64,000 nt of DNA from Aulostomus chinensis (Eukaryota > Chordata > Actinopteri > Syngnathiformes > Aulostomidae), in assembly GCA_037954235.1 (NCBI GenBank), contig JBBMOA010000014.1, positions 24,245,273 through 24,309,272 on the forward strand. Direction: 5' to 3'. Positions 33,821 through 47,900 of the stretch are shown here, piece after piece. The number at the start of each line of letters is the position of its first letter. Position 1 is the stretch's first letter. Both the position numbers and the translations under genes were made by a program. The notes below the pieces were generated by a model. That model was not told where the DNA came from. It was given only the letters and a program-made list of their open reading frames with translations, and ran no database searches.

Positions 33821-35243
33821 GTAGCAGCGGTGTGTAGAGATGGGTGGAGAGATTCTGGCCAATATAGGGAGGGATGTGACATCCATGCCATGTCAGCAGA
33901 GGAGGAGGAGGAGCATGGACACGAGTGATGCTGATGAAGGTGAACCATCCAACACTGCAGGCAGAGCAGACAAAAACTTGTAACCTCTGAGTAAATTCAA
34001 GAGCCTGTACTTCTTTGGTCAAATCAGTCATTCTACTTTTACCAGTGTGGAATACTGAGTGCACTCAAGTGTAGCCAGTGACTCGCTGTCACCTCTTGTG
34101 GTAGCAAGTGGTGTAATGAGACAGGAAATGAAATATATTGCACCTTTAAACATGCTGAACTTACAACTGAGAACTTGAAAATGTGACAACTCAATGATCT
34201 GTGACTGTGAATCTGTAAAAGTCGTGTAAAAGACGCCATCTGCCGACCTTTCTATTGTTCCTGCTCGTTCTTCGTGCTGCGTTCACTTGTTTTAGTCCCA
34301 GAGACACACTGGTGAGGTGACGTTAAGACTCGAATTAAACCACATTGTTGTGTTTATGCTGTACAGCAAAAACTCAAATATCTGAAGTCTGTGTGAACCA
34401 GACTGTCTTTTAGACATTTAACAAAAAAACAGAAAACAAAACAAAAAAAAAAAACCACCAGAGAACCAAACATTCAACAATGAATTTCCAGGTTTTAGGA
34501 CTCACTACTGCACCACTCTCTAATGTGTTGGTTAAAGCTCCTCCTACATGATTAGACCTCTCAATGCCTCCGCCCACTGGAGACAGATGGCGCTGGCTAG
34601 AGAAAAGCCTAAATCTGTTATTTGGAATCAAATGTAATGCAAATGTCCACTGGTGTGAAAGACAAAGTGTCCGAGAGAAGGCATCAGTGGAGCAGATCAT
34701 TCAGCTTGGGAAATTTGGACCGCCCTGGTTTAAGGTTGTTAAAACAATGGGTCGTGATGTGCGTCAGAGCCACTTTAATGAACAGAATCAAGCTCCTCGA
34801 TGATGAAATGCAAATCAAACCCCATTAGCCCCTGCAGAATAAGCCCCCTGACTGTCTCTAGACGGCAGGTTATCAGGAATATAATTAGTGAAAATGAAAG
34901 AAGATGACAAGAAACCTTCCATTTCCAGAATGGCGCAGATTTAATGACATCATCAATCTTTTACTCATCATCATAACACGTGGCACGTGTGACCAATTCA
35001 GTTTTATTACAATGCCACGGATCTATGAGCCACAAAAAGAGTTGGAGCTGTGCATGGTGGCACAAATAACAGCTGATCCATCCGGCCGGGATTTCACTCG
35101 AGATGGTGGAGTCATCGTTATCTGTGTGTTCAGAGGAGGAACCTGCGGCAGCGGTCAGTGATTAGGCTGCTGCAGCAGCGCCAGAGTAACGGCAGCATCA
35201 GCACAGCTGTGTCTATCCTTTCTCCCACATCTCACCTCAAAAG

Positions 35244-35246
<3 letters not shown>

Positions 35247-35279
<33 letters not shown>
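35247..35279. repeat. CA microsatellite
   Basis: About 16 CA units. Confidence 0.95.
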
Positions 35280-35281
<2 letters not shown>

Positions 35282-35439
35282 CCGTGACACATGCAGCAAA
35301 GTGAATCTGCTGCAGCACCAGGCCAAAGATCATCCGTCTTCTGGAGGTCTCTCATCCCTCACCTTTGGGCAGATCTGCAAGCAGATGAGAGCTGAATTAA
35401 TGCAGTTATAGAAAGTTTATATTCCTGTGAGGCCTTCAG

Positions 35440-35760
35440 AAGCTAAGTTCACGAATGGGTTTTTCACCAATGCACCACTTCTCTGTGACTCTAGAGCCAA
35501 GCACATGCATTTAGCTTGAAGCTAATGGTGCCCAATAGCCACCAACTACAAACTGTCTGTTGACAAACTCTCAAGCACATCGTCTGGTATGATTCATGTC
35601 TATGTTATCCAGCCGTAGTCTCACTATTCCACAAATACTTCAATTTGAGTGAAGAACAAAGTACCCTTTTTGTTCACAGTTGTACTGTTGTGGGAATTGG
35701 GTAGTGTCCCTTTAAGAGAGTTCAGGTCTTGTTTACTGTCTCTGTCAGTAGCCACTGCAG
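35440..35760. repeat. Partial relative of the fold-back family
   Basis: It shares tagcttgaagctaatgg, gccaccaactacaaac and ctcaagcacatcgtctggta with the left half of the element at 14197. The inverted right half is not evident. Confidence 0.45.
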
Positions 35761-36626
35761 GGGCCAAGAACCACAATAGAGCAGGTGTGTGCGTGTTAGA
35801 TCAGTGCAAGAAATATTCATCAAAGCTTCAACTTAAACAGAGATGACATTACGTCCCTACAGCGGAAGCACAGAGCGTGACCAGCTGGAGCATCCGCTTT
35901 AACCAGTCTGCCTGTAATCATCAGTGTTAGAGCACAAACCTAAGTTTTACTTTTAGTTATTAAATCGGATCAAAGAGTTGTGGATTCAGGAGTTTATGGC
36001 TGGATAAAGAAGAGACGGAAAACAACTGTCAGCATCTCTGACTATTAGTTTATTTCTTGGAATGCCAAGTTAATTCATATCATGTTGGAAAAAAACAAAG
36101 GATTGAATTCAGAGTGCTCTCTTCCCCCCCCCCCCCCACTATCTGGGCATTTTTCTGGTATCAGATATGTACTGTGTACCAGGCTGCAAAAATATTTCCT
36201 CATCTTTTTTTCTGGTTGTGATAGCCTGGAGGCTGTCACATGTTCTCAGAGTGTGGTTTGTTTTCCTGAAGTGCACCGAGACGTCTGTGCAGCAATAAAG
36301 TGAAAAGAATCAATTGTCCTGGGGTATTCAGCAGCCACAGGAACAACCCGGGGTCGGTACATGGTTTTGATTTATAAAAACTAATATGCTGAAGAATGCT
36401 GTGAAGTGAAGAGGACGTGGTGTTGTGGGTGTTACAGCGCCATGTCTGGACCACTGAGGTAAGAACAGGATACTGAGGAAGTTGCCCTCCTTCACAGGAA
36501 GGTGGCATGTAGCATCAGAAACACTGTTCGTGAGCTGAACCCACCAAGAGCCTTCTTTCTACTCGTGACTACTTCTGTGTGAATAGATTATAGGGATTTG
36601 AACAAAGTTCCATACATGTCACTTTA

Positions 36627-36642
36627 AGGGGGGGGGGGGGGG
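36627..36642. repeat. Poly-G tract
   Basis: Run of 15-16 G. A poly-C tract of similar length is at about 36125-36138. Confidence 0.9.
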
Positions 36643-37039
36643 TCTTCTGTAAATCTGTTACAGAAAACACAGCTTGAAATCCAAATTAGGGCCCAAATAC
36701 CAGAACTGTAATAAAAGTCCCACATGACAGTCTCTTGAGATTCGGTTCTGAACATGCATTTTAGCCCATTTTATGGGGAGTGTCTCCTTGAACTAGTTTC
36801 AACCTCACACCAGTTTGGAGCTCAAAATAAACTTCTGGGTTAGCAGCACGTCGATCAGCCTCACCATCCAAACACCTGTGTTGTTTTCACAGCAGGGAAA
36901 AGGGAGTCTGGTCTCTGAGCTAAGTTTAGTAACATTTAACAGTTTTACGGTTCAAATAAAAGCTCAGACTTTTTTTCAGAGACAGCTGCTTCCTTATGAA
37001 TGGGACTACGGAGAGATGAAATGCTACTATACTAATGTA

Positions 37040-38330
37040 ACATCGCTAAGATCAGACACTTCCAGTCTCAAAAGGATGCAGAAAAACTAGTCCCTGCCTT
37101 TGTCACTTCCAGGCTGGATTACTGCACCTCCCTCCTATCAGGCTGCACCAGGAGGTCCCTAAAGACTCTCCAGCTGGTCCAGAACACTGCTGCCCGCGTG
37201 TTGACTAGAACTGGTAGCAGAGACCATGTCTCTCCTGTACTGCTTCCCTGCATGGCTCCACTGGCTCCAAATTCAGAATAAAATTCAAAATTCTCCTTCT
37301 ACCATCAAAGTCCTCAACAATCAGGCTCCTTCATACCTGACAGAGCTCCTAGTCCCCTAGGATCCAGCTAGAACCCTTCACTCCCAGGATGCAGGGTTCC
37401 TGCTGGTTCCTAGAGTTCTAAGAGTAGAATGGAGCCAGAGCCTTCAGCTAGCAGGCTCCCCTCCTGTGGAACCGTCTCCCAGTTTCAGTCCAGGACCCAG
37501 ACCCCCTCTTTATGTTTGAGAGCAGACTAAAGACCTCCTTTTTGATCAGGCTTATAGTTAGGTCTGGCTTAGGCTGGCCCTTAGATCTGCTGCTATAGGC
37601 TTAGACTGCTGGGGATCTCCCATGGTGCACTGGGCCTCTCTCTCCTCCTCTCTCTCCCCATTCATATCTCATACATACGTGTTAATAACTCAGCCTCTTC
37701 TCTGGAGCCTTTGTGCTTCCCCTTCCCAGATCCCTGACTGATGCTGCTGCTGGGGGAGCTGCAGCCCTGAAGAGACTCAAGCTGCCACCCTTAGAATCAG
37801 TATTAGTATAAGTACGAGAAGTATTTCCATTAGTATTCTCAGTACTAACATTAATATCAGCACTGTGTTTGTATTCGGATTAGTTGATAGCTTAAGTAGT
37901 TGGTGGGTGTTATTATTGGCCGCTGGTTTACTCTTCATGGTGTTGCTGTTTGTTGCCGTGTCTATTCTCCCGTCCCCGTCCCTCTGTCTTTCTCTCCTTC
38001 TGTCTTGTTCCTGTCCCCTGTCTCTGTCACTCCCTCCCCCTTCTCTCTCCGTCTCTGTTCTCCTGCTCTCTTTCCCCCTAAGTGGCCAAAGCAGATTTCC
38101 GTTCCCACTGATCCTGGATCTGCTCCACGTTCCTGCCTGTGAAAGGAAGATTTTTGTCACCGCTGCCTCAAGATCCGCCTGATCATGGAGAATGGTTGGC
38201 TGTGAATTTATTAAAGGAATGTGGTGCTGAACCTGCCCTTGTCGTCAAGTGTCATGAGATAACGTTTGTTGTGATTTGGTGCGAGACAACTAAAACTGAC
38301 TTGACTACATTTTCCTCACGGTTAGAATGT
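37040..38330 (+). mobile_element. Non-LTR retrotransposon 3' end (Rex1/CR1/L2-like), decayed
   Basis: The plus strand reads, with frame breaks, LVPAFVTSRLDYCTSLLSG and RSLKTLQLVQNTAARVLTRT, the typical C-terminal reverse-transcriptase region of CR1/L2/Rex1-type LINEs. A pyrimidine-rich 3' region (ctctctctcctcctctctct) and a tail to about 38330 follow. Stops and frameshifts show it is inactive. The right limit is approximate. Confidence 0.65.
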
Positions 38331-38622
38331 TTTCTGTAGATGCTGTTTCATGAAAAAAGGTCAAATGAGATGCGTGATACAAACCAGTTTTCAAATTAGT
38401 TCACACACCTAACAAGTGAACTTTCTCAGAGTTTTTAGACTCACTACCAATATGTCCACTATGACACCCCCCCCCCACACACACACAAATGTTACTTATG
38501 TCTTTCTGAGGACCTTCATCAATATAATTCATCATAAAACCTTTAACATCCCTCTGAAATTGGGATGACCAGCAAAAAAATCCTCACTCTGCTGGTTAAG
38601 AACTTGATCCTTTCTATGTCAC

Positions 38623-38627
<5 letters not shown>

Positions 38628-38674
<47 letters not shown>
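38628..38674. repeat. CA microsatellite
   Basis: About 23 CA units. A poly-C tract follows at about 39048-39064. Confidence 0.95.
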
Positions 38675-38676
<2 letters not shown>

Positions 38677-39767
38677 CCTACTTAGATGTCTGTCAGAATG
38701 TGTATGGATATCCTGCATTCCCTGGACCCTGAGCCTAAACCTCACTATCACAACTGAACGCCTGACCCTGACCCGGTTCTAAATCGGACCCTAAAACCGC
38801 GTTTGGAACTTCTCACAGCCCTTTGAAGTTGTGAGGTCCCAAAATATTCCGTTTGTTAAAAATGTGTTCTGCTCCTCACGATGTGGCAAATAAAAGGAAA
38901 CACTAATATACTTTCCTATAAGCAGCCAGAATTCAACCACCACCTCTAGTACTATTTTCATCTGTAGGAACAATCATGGCCTTTTAAACCAATTTTCAAT
39001 CTTATTTGATTTATGTGTGTGCATGTGTACTTGTGACATAGAGGACCCCCCCCCCCCCCCCCCCAACAGTGTTTTCCCAGGAGGGTCCCATCCCCCAGTT
39101 TGGGAACCTTCTGGTTTAATAGTTCTAAATGTGTTTACCTGTGACGAGCCTCTTATCCTTGTTTAGCTGTGCAAGTATTGAGGAGATAAATGGAAAAAGC
39201 AGAGTTTGATTCCTAAAGAATGCGGGGCGACTCAGAAACAAACTGAGGACTGGAATCTGATCAACATTTGGTTCACAGGTAGCCGTTTGACGGATGTTTT
39301 CCTTTTCACTCAAAGGTCAAAGACACTGAACAGGGTGACGTGTTCAATGACGCTTAACTAGCCAGATTAGTTTTTGATACAGTGGAGAAGTTCTGGGTCT
39401 ATTAGATTCTAACACAAGCCTCAGACGTGACTGTCACACATGGTACAGGTGTGTAAACCGTGGCGTCGGCCTACCTCGTCTCTGCAGTCAGAGCTGAGAT
39501 GTGTTCAGCAGCCAGAACGCTCTTTAGTGAAAGTGGATGACGGTGGGAATGTTGGAATACATCTCCATTCTGTCACACGAACTAAGACTTCAAAAGATGG
39601 AGCCGCTAAAACAAAGACTGGAAAGAATATGATACATATGTATAAAAAAAAATAATTAAAAAATCACCCTGTCCACAAATGAAGAGGCGGGCCGAGACCA
39701 CCCAGCCTCCTCCAGGTCATCCGCATCCACACAAGGAGAGATGCACCATCAAGAGCAAGATATGTCA

Positions 39768-39773
39768 TTTATT
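39768..39773 (-). terminator. atp10a: Candidate atp10a polyadenylation signal
   Basis: TTTATT on plus gives AATAAA on minus about 1.5 kb past the atp10a stop, which would make 39760-41259 a long 3' UTR. No canonical hexamer was seen closer. Confidence 0.3.
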
Positions 39774-40189
39774 ATCCAGTGTTAAGGCACATACTATCAC
39801 TCAGAAAATAGAGAAATATAAACGATCTTTGGTCGAGAATAAAAAAATGCACTGCAATGAGAGGAATGAGAGTACAAACATCAAGGTGCTGCTGCTTTAA
39901 ATGCCAAAAAAACGGATCATAATACATCATTCCAGATTTGCTATACCTTTACCAGAAAGAACAAGACAACACTTCTCATCTTTTGCATAAGATATCTGAG
40001 TACTGAAGACTTTGCCAAACAAGAAACATAGGAAATGGCAAAGTGCTTTAAAAGCTTAAATCCTCATCCTCGCTGAGCTTTTGGTTTACAGCTGAACGCC
40101 GGCAGAGAAGAGGACATTGTTAGCTCAGCACATGAGATACACTTCAAAAAAACAAAAAAAAGGAAAGAAAGGACCTTCAAGTAAAACAG

Positions 40190-40580
40190 TTGGTGGAACA
40201 TTTGTGATGGTAGCTTGTTGTCAGCCTGCTGTACAATGCTTTAAGTAATGGGTGACATTTTGAGAGATATGATAATTGCTTATCTTAACGCTTTTGCTCA
40301 ATCGGAAGCTACAGCCAGTTAGTTAGCTTAGCATAAAGACATGAAACGGGGGGTATGGCTGTGCCCAAAGGGGGTGAAGTAAGTGGTGGAATATTTTACA
40401 GCTACCTCCTTGAGTGTTATTGGGTCTGTGAGGCCAACCAGCAGTCTGCAGGAATCCAAAACTTTTCTATTTCTGATTTTGCAGGAACAAAAAGCTTCAA
40501 GCTACAATTTTACAGGTTCCTCTTGTTTTTAGCCTCATGCTAAGCTAAGTTAACTCGCTGCAGATTCATGTACATGTTGA
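40190..40580. repeat. Dispersed MITE-like repeat copy 3
   Basis: It contains gctacagccagttagttagc then ttagcataaagacatgaaac, and at the far side tcatgctaagctaagttaac. The inverted gctaag cores suggest a non-autonomous DNA element. It lies in the presumed atp10a 3' UTR. Confidence 0.5.
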
Positions 40581-40618
40581 AATGGTTTTTTCAACGTGAA
40601 ACTAGGTAGCACTGCTCG

Positions 40619-40619
<1 letters not shown>

Positions 40620-40659
<40 letters not shown>

Positions 40660-40668
40660 GCGCACACA
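40620..40668. repeat. CA microsatellite with CGCG end
   Basis: CA repeats ending in cgcgcg. Confidence 0.95.
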
Positions 40669-41259
40669 GCATAATTTGGGCGCTGTATCAAGAAGTAAGC
40701 ACCTGATAATTGAAGTCGCCAGCTGTTGTGATTATTCAGTGGAATGAACTGTAGTACAGAACAGCCATCGACCATCTTCAAAAAAGAAAGACGGCGAATC
40801 CAGCAGAGAGATCCAAACATGCACCGAACCAACAGAACTCTTTGTTGATTCATGTAAAGATACAACTCCTCACACGTGAAATTCAACATATTCCAGCGAG
40901 GACTTGAAAACATATAAAACGTGTCTCTTCTTAGGAATCTTGACACAACGGAGCCACAGTGGCATCAGTTCCAGGTCCCAGGCTGAGACACGGAACACCC
41001 ACTGATCTCCACTCTGCACCAACAACCTGATCAAGAACTGAGATGAATCTTTCCCAGGATTAAAAGACAAACACACACTCCAGGAGACATTCCAGTTCTT
41101 CCATGTCCCAAACTTCAAAAATAACTTTAGCTTTATACATCCATAATATAAAGTACCTATTTATGTCCTTTATAAAATAATCTCCATGACAAAAATACAA
41201 TAAAATTAGATTTTAGAAAAACTATGGTGCAAATTGGAGTAACTCAAGACTGTAAGGCA

Positions 41260-41905
41260 TCACAGGATGGTGTGCAGCGTCTGCTCGTCCGTCCGCTCGG
41301 GCGCCTGCTCCGTCCCGCGGGTCGGGTGGATGCTGTGGTCAGACTTGAGTCTCTCCTCAGAGTTTCTAGTGTATGTGACACACTGCGAGCTTCCATCGGG
41401 GGGCAGGTTCAGCTGAACGCTGTCTGCCTGCGTGAGCAGAGGAGTGGAGGTGATCCAGCTGGACAGACCCAGGTCTAACGGTTCTAAAGTCTTGTTGAGA
41501 CCCTCCAAGTCTTTGGTGGAAGGGGGCTGCAGCTCCCCTGAGGGTGGAGGAGCGTCTTTGGTGTACGGGAGCGTGTCTATTTCTGTAGGAACGAACGTGT
41601 AGAGATCTGAGAGGCACTTCTCACTGTCGGTTGGCGCCGGTGGGCTTCTCTGGTCATTCTTCCCATGTGCTTGTGAGATGGGCCCCTGTGATCTCAGGAA
41701 GCTCCTCTGGTCTTTATTATTGCAACCTTTGGGGGCAGGCTTTATGAGGGATAGGAAGGGAGGCTTGGGGCTGAGAGGTGACCCCACCTTGACCCTGCTC
41801 AGGCTGAGGATGTTCCTGCGGGTGTCCGCCGGGAGTTTATCCAACTGCCTCCCAACTTGGACTGGGCTGGGAAACAGCGTGCCTTGACACGCCCTGTAGA
41901 AATAT
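41260..41905 (-). CDS. atp10a: atp10a last coding exon (cytosolic tail)
   Basis: Acceptor atttctcag, stop TGA at 41260-41262. It encodes YFYRACQGTLFPSPVQVGRQ and a Ser/Pro/Thr-rich tail ending DEQTLHTIL. The tail diverges from mammals after the first 25 residues or so. Confidence 0.9.
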
Positions 41906-44900
41906 CTGAGAAATAAAGCAGAGACATATCAGGAAGACGGTTTCAGAAAAGAATGCCAGGCTCCAGGAATAAACACCAAACACATCTGGTATTAATAACT
42001 GATAGGGTTCATGACGGGGATTCTAAATATTTGAGAGAGGAGCAGTTGTGAATACCTGGGCAGAAGGGCTGCAGCAGGTGTGATGAAACAGAGCAGGTAG
42101 AAGAGGGGGTCCTGGAGCAGCCGCTGCATGGTCCAGTAGGGGTTGGACGGGGAGTAGCAGGTGGGGCAGGAGGCGTTGTAGCACAGAGCCACCGTGAAGA
42201 ATAAAGCTATGCTGAATGCGATCGCCAGCCAGTTCATCCAGGTCTGCAGGGACAGAGGACATGGATGGAATATTTTAATAAAAACGGAATATGAAACCAT
42301 GTTCTCCCTGTTCCTGCGTGGGTTCTCTCTGGTACTCCAGCTTCCTCCCACAGTCCAAAGACATCAAGAGGGGACGAGGCTGATTGATACTCTAAATTGA
42401 CCGTAGGTGTGACTGTGAGTGTGAATGGTTGTCTGTCTCTATGTGTTGGCCCTGTGATGGACTGGTGACCTGTCCAGGGTGAATCCTGCCTCTCACCTGA
42501 AGGCTGCTGGGATAGGCTCCACCCCCCATGACCCTTAACAGGATAAGAGGTAGACAATGGATGGAATATGAAACCTCACTGAAAAGGATTGAGATATTCA
42601 ATATCGCTTGTGTTCATACTGTTTCACTCTTGTAAAGAACAGCATTCAAACTCATTTCTAACGATAAATATTGACGACGCTTCCACACTTGGACAGAACG
42701 TTCTTCTGATCAAACTTTGTCAGAAAAATCAGTTTATTAGTGAGAAAAAGAGAAATCCGGTTCACAATTCACCAGTGCAGGTAAATTCAAATAAATGAGA
42801 AGCAGTTTGATACAACATCCTCATATATTAAAGTAAATTAATATTAATAGAAACAGGTCTTTTTCAATACATCTAAACCAACTATATTCCAATTTTCAGG
42901 TATTTGTGAAGTAAATTTGCACGAGTGGAATATTTCCATGCATGGAAATGGCTATTTTCAAATTCAGTGACTTTTCCAGGCATATTTTTACTGAACAAAA
43001 TACCATCTAGTACCAAGGGCACTCAGGGTCACACTCCTCAGACCCAGCAGCATCTCACAGCCTGTTAGGGAAGCTAATCTGCTGAACAAACTAAAAGAGG
43101 AACCTGATCTTTTAATAAATACAGACAGAAAATTCAGCCCGGTGATTTTTTTTCTATAAGAAATATGGTTCACTTTACCATGTTGATGTTTTTCATTTCA
43201 TTTTTACGAGAGGTGAGTCCAGTTGCCTAAACTGATTGTTCTTGAGAATTACGATGACCTGAATGACTGAGAATACACACACATACATCTTCGCATTGGT
43301 TGTCAGTCAGAAACACGTACAGAAAAGACCTATTGGGCTCATTTCCTGCTGTAGATTTTTGATCGGGGGGTCAACTAGAGCTGCTTTGCACAATTCACAG
43401 AAAAAAATAAAAAATTAAAAAATAAATCGATCTTTATACCAGCCCACAGCACAAGCTCATCCTGAAGCCCCCTCACTCCTTGGTCAACGCGACTGTAACA
43501 AGACTCCAGGACAGGTGCACGGCACCTATCTGAGGGACCTGGTGTGACTGCTGCGCTGAGATACAACAACAGCAACAACTGGGGACTAGCTAGACCGCCA
43601 GATGTGATGAAGCTTCTCTGGATCTTGACACAACACTGACTTTCAGTATGACTGTTGAGCAACAGCTGGCTGTGGAGGAGCTCAACGTGTTACAGCTGAG
43701 GTTGTGGAATCACAGTGTTTCTATATATCGTTATTGTTTACGACCTATGTCATAATTATTGTCATTGTACAGATCAGAACTAAATTTATCCTCTGCATCC
43801 AGCCCAGCCTCCACGGAGCAGCGGGCAGCTGCAGTGCAGCAGCCAGGGCCAGTTCCTTCCAGCAGCTCTTCGGTCTGGAGCCCTGACAGGAGTATAAATA
43901 CACGTCTTTGATGGTGGGAGGAAACCGGAGCACCCGGGGTAAACACACACAGGCACCGGGAGAACATGCTAACCGCTGAGGCACTGAGCCAGAGTGGACT
44001 TTTAGAAGCGATACTCCCAGATCTAAATGGTACAAAGAATCATATGGTCAAAGTTCATGGCGCTTGTGGGTGCCAGGTAAAACCCTCTGCAGTCCACGCT
44101 AGTGTATGTGCTGAGACCCACAGGAGATGCTCATGGCTCATGCTCCACTGGTAGAGCTGGCTACTCCTGGCTAGCCCTTTGCTCACTTGGAAGTGGGCAA
44201 ATGATTCAATCGTGCAGCTTTTACAAACCTCCAAATGTCATAAGCCAAAAGCCTCACACTGTGACAGTGACACGAGTCGTTTCCTGGGTTGTGCGACACT
44301 CATTTTACAGTTGAGAGTAATGACAGAGTAGCTTAGAGCCTGTGATACCATGTTTCACATTACAGCTTGGAACAGGGTTCTATGAAACACTGAGCTGGTT
44401 TATCTGTCTGATTAATATGAAAAGTCCTGCTGTGCACTAATGTTTCATCCTGGAGTTGAGCTGCTGACAGACAGACAGACAGACAGCCATGTAACCGGTA
44501 TTAGACATCGTCCCTCAAGACACACGAGTACATAATTAATGAGCATGTATAGGTGAGGACAATGAATGCTGCCTGCTGCTGCCACCTCACAGGCCTTTAA
44601 TTGACGTTCACAGCTGTTTACCAATCATGCAGCTCCGGGACGAGGCGCCTGCCAGCTGTTCACCTTCAGTCCCTTCTTCTCTCTGCACGAGGAGCCATCA
44701 TGTCCAGGAGCATTTGGTGAAAAGGACATTTTTCAGGGACACAACCTGTCAGGTTGAATCTACAGTCTCGGAATAATGGAAGAGATTCAGACTCATAAAT
44801 TCAAGATGGCTGAGGACCCAGACTGCTGGCCCGATTATGAGAACCACATGTAGATAGCTGAGGATAAACCCGCGGCAGTGAGATGTGAAGGGAAATGAAC

Positions 44901-47900
44901 AGATGTTTGGGACTGAACTACTGCCGTTGTGTAACACAGTGTAGACAGTCTGCAGAGAGCCAGGATGGAGGCAGGCGCACTGTCGAGCTGATATGTAGAC
45001 CCTGATGCTGCAGGTTCAATCTAATCAGTCAGAGCTAAAGATTGGAAGGCCTGTCAGACAAGATGCTGGCTGGGGTGAGAGAGAATGGTGACAGACGTGA
45101 GGGGTTTCAGGTTTCTTACCAAGGTTTTGGTCTCTATGCCCAAGTGCAGCAATATGGTGAATAAGGCGATGGTGGTGATGGGAGTTCCCCATGTAAACAG
45201 ATCCACGTCAGAGTCAGCGTAGGCCTGGAAGAGGGAAGGAGGGAGGGAGGAGGAGAGCAGGTGGAGAGCAGGTGGAGAGAGGTGAGTCAATAGAAGTAAT
45301 AACTGAGTACGAACGGGATAATGGAAATGACTCCACGACTCACAAAGTAAGGAATGAAGAAGCAGATCAGACTTTGGTAGAAGGCATCAATCATGTTCAT
45401 CCAGAACATGTATGGCTTATATTCCTGCAAGACAAAACCAGATATTCAGGGTGCTTTCACCGATAGTCCTCTATCAGGGACCCAAACCCAGTCAGCTCCA
45501 AGTGGACCAACAGAAAAGAGACTCAGTTCTGCTCGTGTTCACATTGTCAGTTCAATTGAAAGAGGACTTCTTTCTCTCTGGCCACTTAAGCTCTGGTGGA
45601 CCTCAGCCCTTTTTCTGTTCACACTATCTGGACCTCAGGGCTTGACCGCTTTGGGTTGAGGCTATTTAATCTTCTGCTGTGCTTGTCTTTTTTTTAAGCA
45701 CTGAGCTTCCCTGTGCATGTGATCTATCTACAGCAAGCCTTGAGGGCTAAAATAAAACAAAGGGAGCCTGGAGCACTTGGAGTCCACAATGCAAAGATCA
45801 GCAAACAGCAACAGAGACTTGGATGTGAACTGTCGTCTGACCAACTTCAGAGGGGGCTGACTCATTGGTCTGAGCTCACTTTCAGGGCTGAACGGGACCA
45901 ACACCCTTACACAGCAGCAGAGGGCGTGGTCATGGCAGCTGGACAGCGCTGTGCGCCCCATGTTGTCAGATTGGAGCTTTTAACATTCACGATTACAAAT
46001 TAATCATAGGTGATGATTGAAAGTTGACCAAAAGTGCCATGTAGCATAGCTGTCCTCGTGCAACCCTTCTCACTCACCAGGGAACACGAAAATATCACAG
46101 CGCACAAATCCATCAAGGCACATGAGCCATATTTAAGGTTGAGTCAAAACCACGACTGCTACCAAAAGCCACTGGGAAGGAGGTTAAAAAACATTTTCAT
46201 TTATGTTATTTATGATCTAAAGTCCAATCTACATTCCAAAAATCCATGAAGTCACAAAGAAAAGATATTTGGCATAGTTTCCCATTTGCAGGCCTCGGGA
46301 TTCACTTGATGGAAATTTCCCAGAAAGCTTTTGAGATATTTTAGTCCAAAGCGCAGTGGACAGCAACTCAAATGCCTAACAGAGCGACAGCGACAATTTT
46401 TGAGCCACACCATCAGAACCGCTTAACGTGTTCCGTCATTATCTGAGGTCATTGTTGCTAAAACAATTTTCCCTCGCATGCCTTGTTCACTCTAAAGAGT
46501 GGCAACAGCCCAGAATCAACGGACCCGATTTCCTCTGGAGCCTCCAGTTGCTTCCCTGCTGCAGTGAGGTGAGTCATGACATGATGACAGAAGAGGAAAT
46601 TCCATAAATATACTTCATACGTGTGTGGTTCAGGGAGTGGGTCTCAACTCCTGTGTTTTAGTATAAGTGGTAACGAGGATGAAATGAAGTGATGAAACAA
46701 CTCAAAATTTACACTTCTAGCTTCATTAGATGCGGGTCTATTAGCAGAGTGACAAAGTAAAACTGAACAAACAAAGGACAGAGACAATACCTCGGAGTTC
46801 TGGCCATTCACATAGAGCTGAGGTAGTTGTTGGAGAGTCTCTGCCGACACGTCTTTGTCCAGAGTGCCGGTGATGAGTTGTGGGAAGGCAGAGAACATCA
46901 GGTTGAAGAAGATAAGATACCACTGGTCAATCATGGCGGAACCTGAGAAGCCACAGTAGAACTGATACCAGAAGATGAGCGCTACAAACATCTGTGGAAA
47001 CACAGCAGACCACTCACATGAGACCACTGCCACCATGGCTGGGAAATCCATTTCATCACCTGAGTCTCAAGTTTGGAGACGGTTACAGGCGGCTCACATT
47101 CACTAGGCCTGGCTGATCTAACCGAAGCCTGGATCCCCACAAACGTAGTGCCGTGAACTGATTAAAGACTGTTCAATCACAATAAAAGGCTGTGATTAAT
47201 GAGAAATGATTCATGAGAAAAAAATGTACAAGAAATTTGTAATTTATGAGGGGTGGAAAATAATATTCTGCAAATAAAGACATGCATGAAAACTGGTCAG
47301 GGGATCCTTTCAGCTGCTGAGTGAGCGAGTCCCCGTGAATCCTCGGTATCTGCATTTCATTACGCTTGATCCTTTTTGTCATTTGTTCAGCTGAATTCAG
47401 AGTGACTCCTCTGCTCGCCCACCAGAGGCTCACTGAACTCTCAGCAACTATTTTTCAGCGCTTGACTCAAGTGGTGTCAAAACCCGCCATCACGATGAGA
47501 CACTGCGAGGACCCTCTATACAAAGCCCACACAGGGACGTCCACATCTGAATTTGACCCCTAAACAACAAAGAATATCCTCCGGCTCCTCAATGATGCTG
47601 CTGGGATAGCAGAGGCCGGATCATTAGCCCCCTCATAAACTGTTAGCTTGATTAAGCTAGCAGAATTTCCATAATCAATCTGAGCTCAAATTCTAATTTT
47701 TTCAAAACATTCAACAAATAATCCAGGCCTAAACAACTGGAAGAGAGGAGTTTTACAGAGTTCTAGGGGTCGCAGAGGTTCTGATAGGAATGAGCGCACC
47801 GCATACGCACTCAGAGCTAAATGAGAGACGTCGAGATGGGGCGAGACATGAGAGTCACTGGCGGAGGTGAAGAGCTTTCATTCCTCCATGTTCATCGTTA

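Larger units (their letters stand above)
30101..39750. other. Intergenic region between ube3a and atp10a
   Basis: No exon series was recognised on either strand. It contains a non-LTR retrotransposon 3' end (about 37040-38330), MITE-like copies, a third relative of the fold-back family near 35440-35760, and numerous simple repeats. No snoRNA-like tandem units (C/D boxes at regular spacing) were seen. Confidence 0.55.

Noticed and set aside
41260..41617. Antisense and alternate-frame ORFs across the last atp10a exon
   Set aside because: They are shadows of the real reading frame, which is fixed by splice phase and homology.
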